DNA of 64,000 nt from positions 2,356,001 through 2,420,000 of the forward strand of contig NZ_SGWX01000001.1 in NCBI RefSeq assembly GCF_004216535.1, given 5' to 3'. Origin of the DNA: Xylanimonas ulmi. GTDB taxonomy: Bacteria > Actinomycetota > Actinomycetes > Actinomycetales > Cellulomonadaceae. The position numbers and the translations under genes were made by a program. Below are positions 31,484-40,258 of the stretch, piece by piece. Numbering within the stretch: the first letter of the stretch is position 1; each line of letters begins with the position of its first letter. The notes beneath the pieces were generated by a model. That model was given only the letters and a program-made list of their open reading frames with translations. It was not told where the DNA came from and searched no databases.

Positions 31484-33457
31484 TCACGCCCCGCGACCGG
31501 GCGCCAGCCCGGCCCGGGTGACGAACCCGTCGGGCCAGCAGACCTCGGCCTCGGTGCGCTCGGCGCCCTGCGTCAGCGTGACCAGGCACCGGCGGCGCGG
31601 CACGCGCGCGCCCGTGAGCGTGAGCAGCACCGGCGTCCACACGCCCACCTCGACCGCCAGGTCGAGCACCGGGACGAGCGATCGGCGCGCGAGCGGGCTC
31701 GCGTCGCGCGCGGCGACGACGTCGCCCGCCCCCCGCCCGTGCAGGCTCACCACGGCGGAGGTCAGCTCGCCGCACGTCACGACGGCCGAGCCAGCGTCGA
31801 GGCTCACCTGCGCGGGCCAGGCGGCGCCGTCGAGCGCCCACCCGCCGACCCGCAGCCGCACGTCGTGCTCGCCGACGCCGTCGGCCAGCTCCACGACCCG
31901 GACCAAGCGCACCTCCCACGGCCCGCGCAGCAGCGACGCCACCTCGATCCGTCCGGCCGGCTCGACGGTCCCCTCCAGCCCGTCGCCGAGGTCGACGGGC
32001 GGGGTGCGCGGCTGCGTGAGCCAGTGCGCCTGGGCCACGGAGCTGGCGGTGGCGACGCCGTCGCCGCCCTCGACGTCGCACAGCGTCATGGGGGTGCGGT
32101 GCGAGACGCGCCCGGCCCGGTCCACGAGCGCGACCACCTGGTCGACGGGGGCGACCCAGGCGCCAGGGTCGAGCAGCGGCGACGTCGCCGTCGAGTACGC
32201 GTGCCGTGCGTACAACGGCGAATCGCCGGTCTGTACGTCCGGCCATCCGTGGTCCGTGCCGTGGTTGGCGACCCGCACGACGCCGTCGGCGCGCGTCGTG
32301 GACACCGCCCACCCCGCGGGCGCGACCACGAACTGCTGGTCGGCCAGGTCGACCGGCAGCGGCTCGGCCCGCGCGGCCCACACGGGATGGTCGGCCGGCA
32401 GCGCGACGCCCAGCAGCCCCTTGACCGCCCAGTACGGCGAGGCCGGCCCCGAGTACCCCTGGGCCAGCGGGCGCCACAGGCCGTGCCAGCCCAGCGTCAG
32501 CAGGTCGCCGTCGCCCGGCACGCCGCGGGCCAGGAAGTGCCCGACGGTGCGCGCCGCGGCCTGCCGCAACAGTCCGGGCGGTGTCGAGGGAACCTCGGCG
32601 ATCACCCCGGCCCAGAACGGGGCCGCCGCGGCGAAGCGGTAGATGAGGCTGCGGCCCTGCACCAGCGGGCCGCCGTCGCCGCCGACCAGGCGCACCGCGT
32701 CGAGCAGGTAGCGGTCCAGGCGGGCGGTGAACGCCTCCCCGCGCTCGCCCAGCAGGTCGCCCGCCCCGGCCATGCGCGACCACAGCGTCGGGTACAGGTG
32801 CATCGCCCACCCCGCGTAGTGGTCGTAGGCGCGCCGGGCGCCGTCGGAGTACCACCCGTCGCCGCGGTAGAAGCCCTCGAAGCGGGCCAGGTCCTCCTCG
32901 ACGTCGTCGGACGACCAGGGCCCGCCGACCGACCGAAGGAACGTCTGGACCACGACGCGGAACCACAGCCAGTTGTTGGCCGGGTAGTCCCGGTCGCCCA
33001 CCACGGGGCTCAGGTACTCGACGACCTGCTCGCGTGTGCGCTCCGGCAGTCGCTCCCACACCCAGGGACGGCACAGGTCGAGCACCAGCGCGATCGACGC
33101 GGCCTCGACCTTGGCCTGGCCGTGCTCGGTCAGGCGCACCCAGCGCTCGTGCTCGGGCGCGTGCGGGTCCACGCCCGCCGCGATCCCGTCCGCGTAGCGC
33201 TGCGCGAGCTCGTCACAGCCCTCCCCACGCTCCCCCGCGATGCGGAACCCGGCCAGCAGGAGCGTGCGCGCGAACCCCTCCAGCCCGTCGACCGCGGCGC
33301 CGTAGCCGCCGACCGGACCGGGTGGCGTGATGCGCCCGCCGCGCGGCGAGGCGTAGGCCCGCACGCCCTCCAGCAGCCGGTCCGCCAGCCGCGTCCAGTC
33401 GGCGCGCGTCCAGTCGTGTCCACGCCGCGGGCTGTGGCCCGCTCGGATGGTCTCCAC
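31484..33457 (-). CDS. DUF2264 protein, probable polysaccharide-utilisation factor
   Basis: A 657-residue protein from GTG 33457, supported by GAGAGGGA 6 nt upstream. The N-terminal 390 residues form the DUF2264 alpha/alpha barrel-like region: WLWFRVVVQTFLRSVGG, GDGWYSDGARRAYDHYAGWAM and YWAVKGLLGVALP. The rest is beta-rich and resembles heparinase/lyase C-terminal domains. The family is often found beside uronate and pectin catabolic genes, but its biochemical activity is not established. No signal peptide is visible. It is the last gene of the leftward fucosidase-transporter operon, so it probably acts on the imported sugar. Confidence 0.85.
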   Translation of the reverse strand: METIRAGHSPRRGHDWTRADWTRLADRLLEGVRAYASPRGGRITPPGPVGGYGAAVDGLEGFARTLLLAGFRIAGERGEGCDELAQRYADGIAAGVDPHAPEHERWVRLTEHGQAKVEAASIALVLDLCRPWVWERLPERTREQVVEYLSPVVGDRDYPANNWLWFRVVVQTFLRSVGGPWSSDDVEEDLARFEGFYRGDGWYSDGARRAYDHYAGWAMHLYPTLWSRMAGAGDLLGERGEAFTARLDRYLLDAVRLVGGDGGPLVQGRSLIYRFAAAAPFWAGVIAEVPSTPPGLLRQAAARTVGHFLARGVPGDGDLLTLGWHGLWRPLAQGYSGPASPYWAVKGLLGVALPADHPVWAARAEPLPVDLADQQFVVAPAGWAVSTTRADGVVRVANHGTDHGWPDVQTGDSPLYARHAYSTATSPLLDPGAWVAPVDQVVALVDRAGRVSHRTPMTLCDVEGGDGVATASSVAQAHWLTQPRTPPVDLGDGLEGTVEPAGRIEVASLLRGPWEVRLVRVVELADGVGEHDVRLRVGGWALDGAAWPAQVSLDAGSAVVTCGELTSAVVSLHGRGAGDVVAARDASPLARRSLVPVLDLAVEVGVWTPVLLTLTGARVPRRRCLVTLTQGAERTEAEVCWPDGFVTRAGLAPGRGA

Positions 33458-33498
33458 CGTTGTCCCTCTCCGAAGTCGTGTGCGATCGCCGCGGCCGC

Positions 33499-34839
33499 TC
33501 AGCGCGGGCCGTCGGTCAGCGTGAGCTCGATGACCGGCACGAGCTCGTCCGGTCGGCGCACCGGCAGCGTGAGCGTGAGCGTGCCGGGCGGCGGCGCGGC
33601 CGGGTTGAGGTTGGAGCCCTCGGGGCGCTCGGGCACGGCGTCGACCTCCACCTGCGAGCCGTCCCACAGCAGACGCGCGAAGCCCACGCGCCCGCCCAGT
33701 CCCGGCAGGTACAGCGTCTTGAACGGCCAGGCCAGCACGTGCGCGTAGAGCTTGTCGCCGCGCTGGGTGTAGATGACGCCCGACGGCGGAGCGACGTCGG
33801 CGGGTCCGGCGCCGTAGATGGCGTCACCGTGGCGGCGCAGCCAGCGCCCGACCGAGCGCAGGATGTCGGCGTGCCGGTCCAGCACCTCGCCGCGCGCCGT
33901 CGGGCCCACGTTGAGCAGCAGGTTGCCGCCCAGCGAGACGGTCTCGGCGAGCATGCGTGCGATGAGCTCGGGGCTCTTGTCGTCGAGGTTGTCGCGGTCG
34001 TAGCCCCACGCGCCGTTGATGGTCTGGCACGCCTCCCACAGCACGCGCTCGCCGTCGACCTCGATGGGCCGCACGGGCTGGTACTGCTCAGGTGTCACCA
34101 GGTCCGCGGGCAGCCCGAACCGGTCGTTGACCACCATCTGCGGCTGCAGCTCGCGGCACATCGCCAGCAGCCCGGGCGAGTCCCAGTCGTCGGCGGACTT
34201 GCCGGGCAGGCCGTGGCGCACCCCGGGCTGGGTGAAGTCGACGAACAGGTAGTCGATGGGGCCGTAGCCCGTGAGCAGCTCGCGCAACTGCTCACGCATG
34301 TACTGGCGGAACACGCCCATGTCGCGCGTCGCGTTGAGCGCGGCCACGTCCGGGGCGTCACGCAGCGGGTGCGACCAGTCGACCGTGTAGTGCGGGTGCG
34401 ACCAGTCGAGCAGCGAGAAGTACACGCCCACGCGCAGCCCCTGCGCGCGCAGCGCCTCGACGTGCTCGCGCACCAGGTCGCGCCCGCGCGTGCGCGCGAC
34501 GCAGTAGTCGGTGGTCGCGGTGTCCCACAGGCAGAAGCCCTCGTGGTGCTTGGCGGTCAGCACGACGTACCGCTGCCCTGCCTCCTTGGCCAGGCGGGCC
34601 ACCGCGCGCGCGTCGTACAGGTCGGGGTCGAAGTGCTCGGCGTAGCGGCGGTAGGCGGCGTCGTCCATGCGCTCGGCGTACTTGACCCACTCCTGGCGCC
34701 CGCCGACGGCGTAGGACCCGTAGTGGACGAACATCCCGTAGTGGTCGTGGCGGAACCACGCGGTGCGGTCGGCGGGGCCAGCGGGGCCGGTCGCAGCGGG
34801 GCCGATCACAACGGTGCCGGGCGGGGTCGGACTGGTCAC
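33499..34839 (-). CDS. Alpha-L-fucosidase, GH29
   Basis: A 446-residue glycoside hydrolase family 29 enzyme that releases terminal alpha-L-fucose. Typical features: WFRHDHYGMFVHYGSYAVGG, YVVLTAKHHEGFCLWDT, then the segment IDYLFVDFTQPG with the nucleophile Asp, and GGNLLLNVGPTARGEV. GTG 34839 is chosen because AGGAGA lies just upstream; the frame is open to ATG 34884. There is no secretion signal, so it should work in the cytoplasm on imported oligosaccharides. The transporter genes upstream and DUF2264 downstream are in the same operon. Confidence 0.92.
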   Translation of the reverse strand: MTSPTPPGTVVIGPAATGPAGPADRTAWFRHDHYGMFVHYGSYAVGGRQEWVKYAERMDDAAYRRYAEHFDPDLYDARAVARLAKEAGQRYVVLTAKHHEGFCLWDTATTDYCVARTRGRDLVREHVEALRAQGLRVGVYFSLLDWSHPHYTVDWSHPLRDAPDVAALNATRDMGVFRQYMREQLRELLTGYGPIDYLFVDFTQPGVRHGLPGKSADDWDSPGLLAMCRELQPQMVVNDRFGLPADLVTPEQYQPVRPIEVDGERVLWEACQTINGAWGYDRDNLDDKSPELIARMLAETVSLGGNLLLNVGPTARGEVLDRHADILRSVGRWLRRHGDAIYGAGPADVAPPSGVIYTQRGDKLYAHVLAWPFKTLYLPGLGGRVGFARLLWDGSQVEVDAVPERPEGSNLNPAAPPPGTLTLTLPVRRPDELVPVIELTLTDGPR

Positions 34840-34871
34840 AGGGTCTCCTGGGTGGGGTGATGGCGGACTGC

Positions 34872-34898
34872 GGACATCGGACATCGGACATCGGACAG
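34872..34898. repeat. Tandem 7-bp repeat before fucosidase gene
   Basis: Three full copies of GGACATC plus a partial GGACAGC are arrayed head to tail between the permease stop and the fucosidase start. It may alter spacing of translation signals; it has no recognised function. Confidence 0.5.
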
Positions 34899-34903
34899 CG
34901 GGC

Positions 34904-35770
34904 TCACCGCGGCGCCGCGAGCGACAGGCCGCGCGCCAGCGGGCGGTGCAGGACGAGGTGGGCGGCCAGCACCGGAGCCATCGCGATGACCAGGCCGGCG
35001 AACAGCGCGCCGTAGTCGGCTCGGTACCCCTCGGTCACCGCGAGCGCCGCCAGGCCCTGGGCCAGCACGTACCGCTCGGGGTCGGGGTTGAGCACCAGCG
35101 GGAGCAGGTAGGCGTTCCACAGGCCGAGCAGGTTGAAGGTCCCGACGGCGACCAGCCCCGGGCGCGCCATGGGCAGCATGATCCGGAAGAAGGCGCCCGC
35201 GTGGCCGCACCCGTCGAGCAGAGCGGCCTCGGCGACCGAGGCGGGCAGGGTCGCGAAGAACCCGGTCAGGAGGAACACCGTGAACGGCAGGCCGTAGGCC
35301 GCCAGGACCAGCACCAGCCCCAGGCGCGTGCCCAGCAGTCCGAGGCCGTCGACCACGAAGAAGAGCGGCACGATCGCCAGGAGGACCGGGAAGACCATCC
35401 CGGCCACGAACAGCCACAGCACCGGCTTGTTGAGGCGGAACCGGTAGCGGGCCAGCACATAGGCGGCCATCGCGCCGACCACGAGGGTGAGCGCCAGCGC
35501 CCCGCCGACGACCACGGCCGTGTTGGCGAACAGCCGCCCCAGCCGCACGTGCTCCCAGGCGCGGACGTAGTTGTCCCAGCGCGCCGACGACGGCGGCGCC
35601 CACGGCGCGGCGAAGATCTCGGCGTCGTCCTTGAGCGAGGCGACCACACCCCACACCACCGGGAGGATCGCGACCAGGGCCCAGGTCAGCAGGACCGCGT
35701 GCGCCGCGCCCTGCCGAGCAGCCGCCCCGAGTCGGCCAGGGCGGCCCACCGCGCCCAGCGCGGCCCTCAC
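34904..35770 (-). CDS. Carbohydrate ABC transporter permease, MalG-type
   Basis: A 288-residue permease with six helices from AVLLTWALVAILPVVWGVV onward and the EAA loop SVAEAALLDGCGHAGAFFRIM near residue 190. GTG 35770 is preceded by GAGGG 9 nt upstream; the frame runs open to 35908 inside the previous gene, encoding a Gly/Glu-rich stretch unlike a permease N-terminus. It pairs with the MalF-type permease next to it. It lacks a local ATPase. Confidence 0.88.
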   Translation of the reverse strand: MRAALGAVGRPGRLGAAARQGAAHAVLLTWALVAILPVVWGVVASLKDDAEIFAAPWAPPSSARWDNYVRAWEHVRLGRLFANTAVVVGGALALTLVVGAMAAYVLARYRFRLNKPVLWLFVAGMVFPVLLAIVPLFFVVDGLGLLGTRLGLVLVLAAYGLPFTVFLLTGFFATLPASVAEAALLDGCGHAGAFFRIMLPMARPGLVAVGTFNLLGLWNAYLLPLVLNPDPERYVLAQGLAALAVTEGYRADYGALFAGLVIAMAPVLAAHLVLHRPLARGLSLAAPR

Positions 35771-35814
35771 CGCTCGGCCCTCACGGCTGCCGCCCTCACC
35801 GCTGCTGCCCTCAC
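35763..35814. repeat. Four direct repeats between permease genes
   Basis: GCCCTCAC recurs at 35763, 35777, 35792 and 35807 (14-15 bp period), placed exactly across the 40-nt junction between the two permease genes. On the coding strand each copy reads GTGAGGGC, giving repeated Shine-Dalgarno-like and GTG strings; only the last GTG is in frame. Confidence 0.6.
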
Positions 35815-36719
35815 CGCTCGGCGCGCTCGCGGCGCGCGAGGAGGAGGGCCGCCGCGGCGACCAGCAGCGACAGCAGTGTGAGCACGACGCCGATCGCGGC
35901 GGCGTCACCGAACCGGCCCGCGCCGAACGCGAGCCGTTGCAGGTAGGTCGCCATGACCTCGGTCGACCCCGACGGTCCGCCGTCGGGCGTCAGGACGGCG
36001 ACGACGACGAACAGGTCGAGCGCGAGCGTCGCGAGGTAGACCCAGACCACGCGCACCGTGCGCGCCGTCATCGGCAGCGCGACGAAGCGCAGCGTGCGCC
36101 ACCGCCCCGCTCCGTCGAGCGTGGCGGCCTCCAGGCACTCGCGCGGCAGGCCGTCGAGCGCCGCCGCGAGCAGCGTCGCGGCGAACCCCACCTGCCCCCA
36201 CACGAGCACGCCCAGCACGGCCCAGCGTGCGGTGGCCGGGTCGCCCAGCCAGGCGCGCGACCAGCCCTCCAGGCCCACGGCGTCGAGCAGGCCGTTGAGC
36301 AGGCCGACGCGGGGGTGCAGCGCGAAGTGCCACAGCACCAGGCCCATGACCAGCGGCAGGACGTTGGGCAGGAGGAACACGGCCCGGTAGGCGCCCGCTC
36401 CGCGAATCGGCCCCACGCGTCCGGACCGCCCACCCGCCACGGTGGTCAGCGCGGCCAGTGCGACAGCGAGGCCCACCGTGACGGGCGGCAGCACGGCCAG
36501 CACGACGGCGTTGTGCCCGAGCGCCGACCAGAACCGCTCGTCGCCCACCAACCGCGCGTAGTTGTCGAGCCCCACGAAGCGGCGCCGCCCTGAGTACCCG
36601 CCCCAGGCCGTCAGTGACGCGGCCGCGCCCTGCGCGTACGGGACCAGCGCGAACAGCCCGTAGAGCGCCAGTGCGGGCGCGAGGAAGAGGGCGACGAACC
36701 GCCCCTGACCCACCCTCAC
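35811..36719 (-). CDS. Carbohydrate ABC transporter permease, MalF-type
   Basis: A 302-residue permease with a first helix at FVALFLAPALALYGLFALVP and the EAA loop CLEAATLDGAGRWRTLRFVALP near residue 195. GTG 36719 overlaps the stop of the binding-protein gene by 4 nt (GTGA), so it is translationally coupled. It forms the channel with the MalG-type subunit encoded next. Confidence 0.9.
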   Translation of the reverse strand: MRVGQGRFVALFLAPALALYGLFALVPYAQGAAASLTAWGGYSGRRRFVGLDNYARLVGDERFWSALGHNAVVLAVLPPVTVGLAVALAALTTVAGGRSGRVGPIRGAGAYRAVFLLPNVLPLVMGLVLWHFALHPRVGLLNGLLDAVGLEGWSRAWLGDPATARWAVLGVLVWGQVGFAATLLAAALDGLPRECLEAATLDGAGRWRTLRFVALPMTARTVRVVWVYLATLALDLFVVVAVLTPDGGPSGSTEVMATYLQRLAFGAGRFGDAAAIGVVLTLLSLLVAAAALLLARRERAER

Positions 36720-38155
36720 GACGCGGTCGGCCCCTCGTGCGCGTCGGGCCGCATGTGCTTGGTCACCGAGGCGTCCGAGGCGACGTCGTCGGCGGCGGCC
36801 TGCATGGTCGCGGCGGCCTCACGGGCTCCCGTGCGCCCGGCGAGGACGTCCCCGAGCGTCGTGAGCCACTGCGCGCGCAGCCCCTCGTACCAGACACGGA
36901 ACCACGCGCGCAGCTCGGGCTCGCCGCCGGCGTCGATCGCATCGAGGACGCGCCGCAGCACGGGTGAGACCTCGACCCCGTCGAGCGCGCCGCGCACCAC
37001 AGTGGGCGCCCCGGTCAGCCGCGAGAACTGCGCCGCGGCCTCGCGCGAGAGCATCGCGCGCAGCAGCTCTTGGGCGCCGGCGGGGTTCTTCGCCCGGGTC
37101 GGAACCACGAACTCCTCGCTGGGCGCCACCGCCACGGTGGCGGCGTCGAGCGCGGCGGTGGAGGGGTCGAGCGCCGGCACGGGCGCGATCGCCAGGTCGA
37201 AGCCCGCGGGCAGCGTCGCGCGCGTCTCGCTGGTGAGCCACGACCCAGCCGGGTAGAACAGCGCCTGACCGCGCAGCAGCTCGGTCTGCGCCTCGGTGTG
37301 CGTCAGCGCCTCGGAGCCCGCCAGGACCAGGCCGCGGTCGCCCAACTCGGCGAGCGCGGCGAACGCGGCGACGACGGCCGGGTTCCGCCAGGCGTTCGGC
37401 TCAAGGTTGTCGAGCGCGCGCAGCGCGTCGACGCCCGCCTGCTTGCCGACCAGCGCGACGAACACGTCGGCGACGTAGCCCATGGCCTGGCCGGGGTAGA
37501 CCAGCAGCGCGACGCCGCGGGCGCGCGCCCGGTCGCCGAGGGCGAGCAGCCCGTCCCAGGTGGTCGGCGCCTCCCAGCCGTGGCGGTCGAACAGGGCCTG
37601 GGAGTACCACAACCCGTAGGCCGTGGTGACGTAGCGCAGCGCGAGAACGCGCCCGTCGACCGAGCCCGCGCTCGCGACGCCGTCGGCCAGCGTCTGGCCG
37701 ACGGTGACGTCCGGGTCGTCGAACGACGGCGCCGCGAGCAGCGGCGCCAGGTCGGTGAGCTGCCCCGCATCGGCCAACGTGGCGAGGTCCAGGGGTCGGC
37801 CGGAGTTGTCGACGAGGTCGGGCGGGTCGCCCGCCACGAAGCGCGGCTGGAGTTGCGTGGCGACGTCGTGCACGGGCTTGACCTCGACCGGGGAGCCAGG
37901 CAGCGCGCGGTGGTAGAGGTCGACGGCGGTGTCGAGGTAGGCGGAGCCGTACGCGCCGTCGAACAGGTAGACCTCGACGCTCGCGCGCGCGGGCGCGCCG
38001 AGCGGCCCGACGGCGTCGGGCGACGCGGCGGGGTCGCCCGCGGGGCCCGTGCATCCGGCCGCCGCGACCACGGCGGCGACCACCGCGCTCACCGTCAGGC
38101 TCAGCCAGAGCGTGCCGACGGCGGCGCGCGGGGACGCGACGATCCGTGGCGGCAC
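36716..38155 (-). CDS. Carbohydrate ABC transporter substrate-binding lipoprotein
   Basis: A 479-residue family 1 solute-binding protein with signal peptide and lipobox AAAGC near residue 35. The mature region contains VEVYLFDGAYGSAYLDTAVD, FVAGDPPDLVDNSG and GLWYSQALFDRHGWEAPTTW, close in style to NgcE-type amino-sugar and oligosaccharide binding proteins. It follows the regulator gene by 10 bp. The fucosidase downstream suggests a fucosylated oligosaccharide as ligand, which is inference. Confidence 0.9.
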   Translation of the reverse strand: MPPRIVASPRAAVGTLWLSLTVSAVVAAVVAAAGCTGPAGDPAASPDAVGPLGAPARASVEVYLFDGAYGSAYLDTAVDLYHRALPGSPVEVKPVHDVATQLQPRFVAGDPPDLVDNSGRPLDLATLADAGQLTDLAPLLAAPSFDDPDVTVGQTLADGVASAGSVDGRVLALRYVTTAYGLWYSQALFDRHGWEAPTTWDGLLALGDRARARGVALLVYPGQAMGYVADVFVALVGKQAGVDALRALDNLEPNAWRNPAVVAAFAALAELGDRGLVLAGSEALTHTEAQTELLRGQALFYPAGSWLTSETRATLPAGFDLAIAPVPALDPSTAALDAATVAVAPSEEFVVPTRAKNPAGAQELLRAMLSREAAAQFSRLTGAPTVVRGALDGVEVSPVLRRVLDAIDAGGEPELRAWFRVWYEGLRAQWLTTLGDVLAGRTGAREAAATMQAAADDVASDASVTKHMRPDAHEGPTAS

Positions 38156-38165
38156 CGCTGACCCC

Positions 38166-39284
38166 TCAGACGCTGACTTCGGGCTCGGGGCCCGCCGACG
38201 GCGCCGGCCGCAGGGTCAGGCCGCGCAGCACGAGCGTCGGCGGCAGCGCGATGTGGCGCGGCAGGGCGCCGTTGCGCGACGTGCGCGCCCGCTCGAAGGC
38301 GAGGCGCAGCGCCAGGCGACCGACCTCGTCCTTGGGCGGCGCGACCGCGTCGAGCGCCGGGTCCGCGAGCGCCGCGACCTCGTCGTCGTACGCGATGATC
38401 TCCAACCCACCCGGTGTGTCGATGCCGCGCTCCCGCGCGCGCTGGGCCATGAGGATGGCGGCGACGTCGGGGTGCACCAGCGCGCCGGTCACGCCGAGCT
38501 CGACGCACCGGTCGAGCGCCTCGTCGACGCGTTGGCGCAGCTCGGGGTCGAATTCGGGGGCTGAGGGGATGGCGACCCGCTCGGCGACGTCGAACTGGTC
38601 GCGCGTGGCCTCGAAGCCGGCGCGCAGCCACCCGGCGGTCGCGGTGCGCTCGGCGCAGACCAGCATGACGGCGCGGTGTCCGACGCCCGCGAGGCGCCCG
38701 AACGCCATCCGGGCGCCGTAGGCGTGGTCGGAGCGCACCGAGTCGAGTGCCGCGTACTCGTCGCCGCCGTCGCGCTCCATGAGCACGACCGGCAACGGCA
38801 GGTCGACCAGCGCCCGGTAGGTCTCGGCGTCGTTCGCCACGATCTGGGCGGGGGTGACCACGAGCGCCTGCACACCGCGATCGACCAGGCGCCGGATCTG
38901 TGACCGCTCCTCCTCGCCCGAGTAGCCCGACACGGCCAGCACCACGCGCACGCGTGTCTGCGCGGCGGCGGCCTTGACGCCGTCGAGCACTCCGGTGAAG
39001 TAGTAGCGCGCCGACGGGATGACCAGGCCGATGGTGATGGGCCGGGTGTCGACGGCGCCGGGTCGGCGCACCGGGCGGGGCCGCCCGGGCGCCGTCGTGC
39101 GCTCGCCGACGGCGATGGCGCCTCCGTGCACGCGGCGGGCCACACCGCGCTCGACCAGGGTGTTGAGGTCACGCCGGATGCTGATGGGCGAGGTCGACAT
39201 GGCCTTGGCGAGTTCGGCGACGCTCACCTTCCCGGTCAGGCGCAGCTCACGCTCGATCGCCGCTCGTCGCTCCGTGGCACGCAC
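38166..39284 (-). CDS. DeoR-type HTH / LacI-type ligand-binding chimeric regulator
   Basis: A 372-residue repressor with mixed ancestry. Residues 1-60 are a DeoR-type winged helix (ERRAAIERELRLTGKVSVAE, then RRDLNTLVERGVARRVHGGA). Residues about 80-360 form a periplasmic-binding-protein-like sensor as in LacI family (ITIGLVIPSARYYFTGVLDG; ALVVTPAQIVANDAETYRAL; IIAYDDEVAALADPALDAV). It leads the leftward operon with the transporter, fucosidase and DUF2264 gene and probably represses it until the sugar binds. Two near-identical 13-mers 22 bp apart lie just upstream. Confidence 0.88.
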   Translation of the reverse strand: MRATERRAAIERELRLTGKVSVAELAKAMSTSPISIRRDLNTLVERGVARRVHGGAIAVGERTTAPGRPRPVRRPGAVDTRPITIGLVIPSARYYFTGVLDGVKAAAAQTRVRVVLAVSGYSGEEERSQIRRLVDRGVQALVVTPAQIVANDAETYRALVDLPLPVVLMERDGGDEYAALDSVRSDHAYGARMAFGRLAGVGHRAVMLVCAERTATAGWLRAGFEATRDQFDVAERVAIPSAPEFDPELRQRVDEALDRCVELGVTGALVHPDVAAILMAQRARERGIDTPGGLEIIAYDDEVAALADPALDAVAPPKDEVGRLALRLAFERARTSRNGALPRHIALPPTLVLRGLTLRPAPSAGPEPEVSV

Positions 39285-39336
39285 GCGTCGTCACCTCCTC
39301 TCCGTGGGCCGTCGACGGGGCGTCGACGTCATATTC

Positions 39337-39371
39337 TGATCGTTACCTGACGATTTGATGATCGCAACCTG
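39337..39371 (-). promoter_or_regulatory. Direct-repeat operator upstream of DeoR/LacI chimera
   Basis: TGATCGTTACCTG (39337-39349) and TGATCGCAACCTG (39359-39371) differ at two positions and are 22 bp apart, two helical turns. On the minus strand TTGCGA and AACGAT, 17 bp apart, could form the promoter inside this block, so binding would block transcription. Confidence 0.5.
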
Positions 39372-39407
39372 GTCAATTTCAGGACATCGGACCTTCATGC
39401 GGTCCCC

Positions 39408-40226
39408 TCAGCGCAGCGCCGTGACGGCGAAGCCGTCCATGTCCTCGAAGGACTGGTTCTCCCCCGCCATCGCCCACACGAACGAGTAGGCCGCGGTCCC
39501 CACCCCCGAGTGGACGGACCAGCCGGGCGCGATGACCGCCTCGCGGTCGGCGACGAACAGGTGCCGTGTCTGCGTCGGCTCGCCGCACAGGTGCAGCACG
39601 CGCGCGTCCTGCGGCAGGTCGAAGTACAGGTAGCACTCGGTGCGCCGCGCGTGGGTGTGCGCGGGCATGGTGTTCCACATGTTGCCCGGGTGCAGCCGCG
39701 TGACCCCCATGACGATCTGGCACGAGCGCACCCCGCCCGCGTGGATGTACTGGTGCAGCGAGCGCCGGTTCGACGTGAGCTGGTCGCCCAGCTCCAGCAC
39801 GGCGCCGCCGCCGGGCGGGGTGAGCACCGTGGGGTGGGTCGTGTGGGCGGGCGCCGAGAACAGATAGAACGCGGCGCCGGCGCCGGCGAACTCGACCTCG
39901 CGCGGTCCGCGCCCGACGTACAGGCACGCCCCGTGGGCCAGGTCGTGCGCGACGCCGTCGACGCTCACCGCGCCCGGGGCGCCGACGTTGACGACGCCGA
40001 GCTCGCGGCGGTCCAGGAAGTGCTCGGCGCGCAGCGCGGCCGGCGCGGGCAGGGCGAGCGGGCCGTCGAGCGGCACGGCGCCGCCGAGCACGATCCGGTC
40101 GTGCTCGCTCGCCACGAGCCGCACCTCGCCGGGCGCGAACAGGTCGTCCACGAGGAACCGGTCGCGCAGGTCCTGGCTCGTCGCCGCGGCGACCTGCTCC
40201 GGGCTGGTCGCATGGCGGTGCTGCAT
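39408..40226 (-). CDS. kduI: 5-keto-4-deoxyuronate isomerase KduI
   Basis: A 272-residue cupin-fold isomerase that converts 5-keto-4-deoxyuronate to 2,5-diketo-3-deoxygluconate. Family signs are FLVDDLFAPGEVRLVASEHDR, LGVVNVGAPG, SNRRSLHQYIHAGG, and the metal site MPAHTHARRTECYLYFDL. ATG 40226 has GGAG upstream. It is the last gene of the leftward uronate operon, 32 bp after kduD. It supplies the substrate of KduD in breakdown of unsaturated uronates from pectin or glycosaminoglycans. Confidence 0.95.
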   Translation of the reverse strand: MQHRHATSPEQVAAATSQDLRDRFLVDDLFAPGEVRLVASEHDRIVLGGAVPLDGPLALPAPAALRAEHFLDRRELGVVNVGAPGAVSVDGVAHDLAHGACLYVGRGPREVEFAGAGAAFYLFSAPAHTTHPTVLTPPGGGAVLELGDQLTSNRRSLHQYIHAGGVRSCQIVMGVTRLHPGNMWNTMPAHTHARRTECYLYFDLPQDARVLHLCGEPTQTRHLFVADREAVIAPGWSVHSGVGTAAYSFVWAMAGENQSFEDMDGFAVTALR

Positions 40227-40258
40227 GAGGGTGCTCCGTTTCGGGGAGTCGGGCGCGC

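Noticed and set aside
31265-33748. An 827-codon open frame on the plus strand
   Set aside because: It is antisense to the DUF2264 gene, has the Arg/Ala/Gly/His-rich composition of high-GC shadow frames, and shows no domain. The minus strand has clear domains and a ribosome-binding site.
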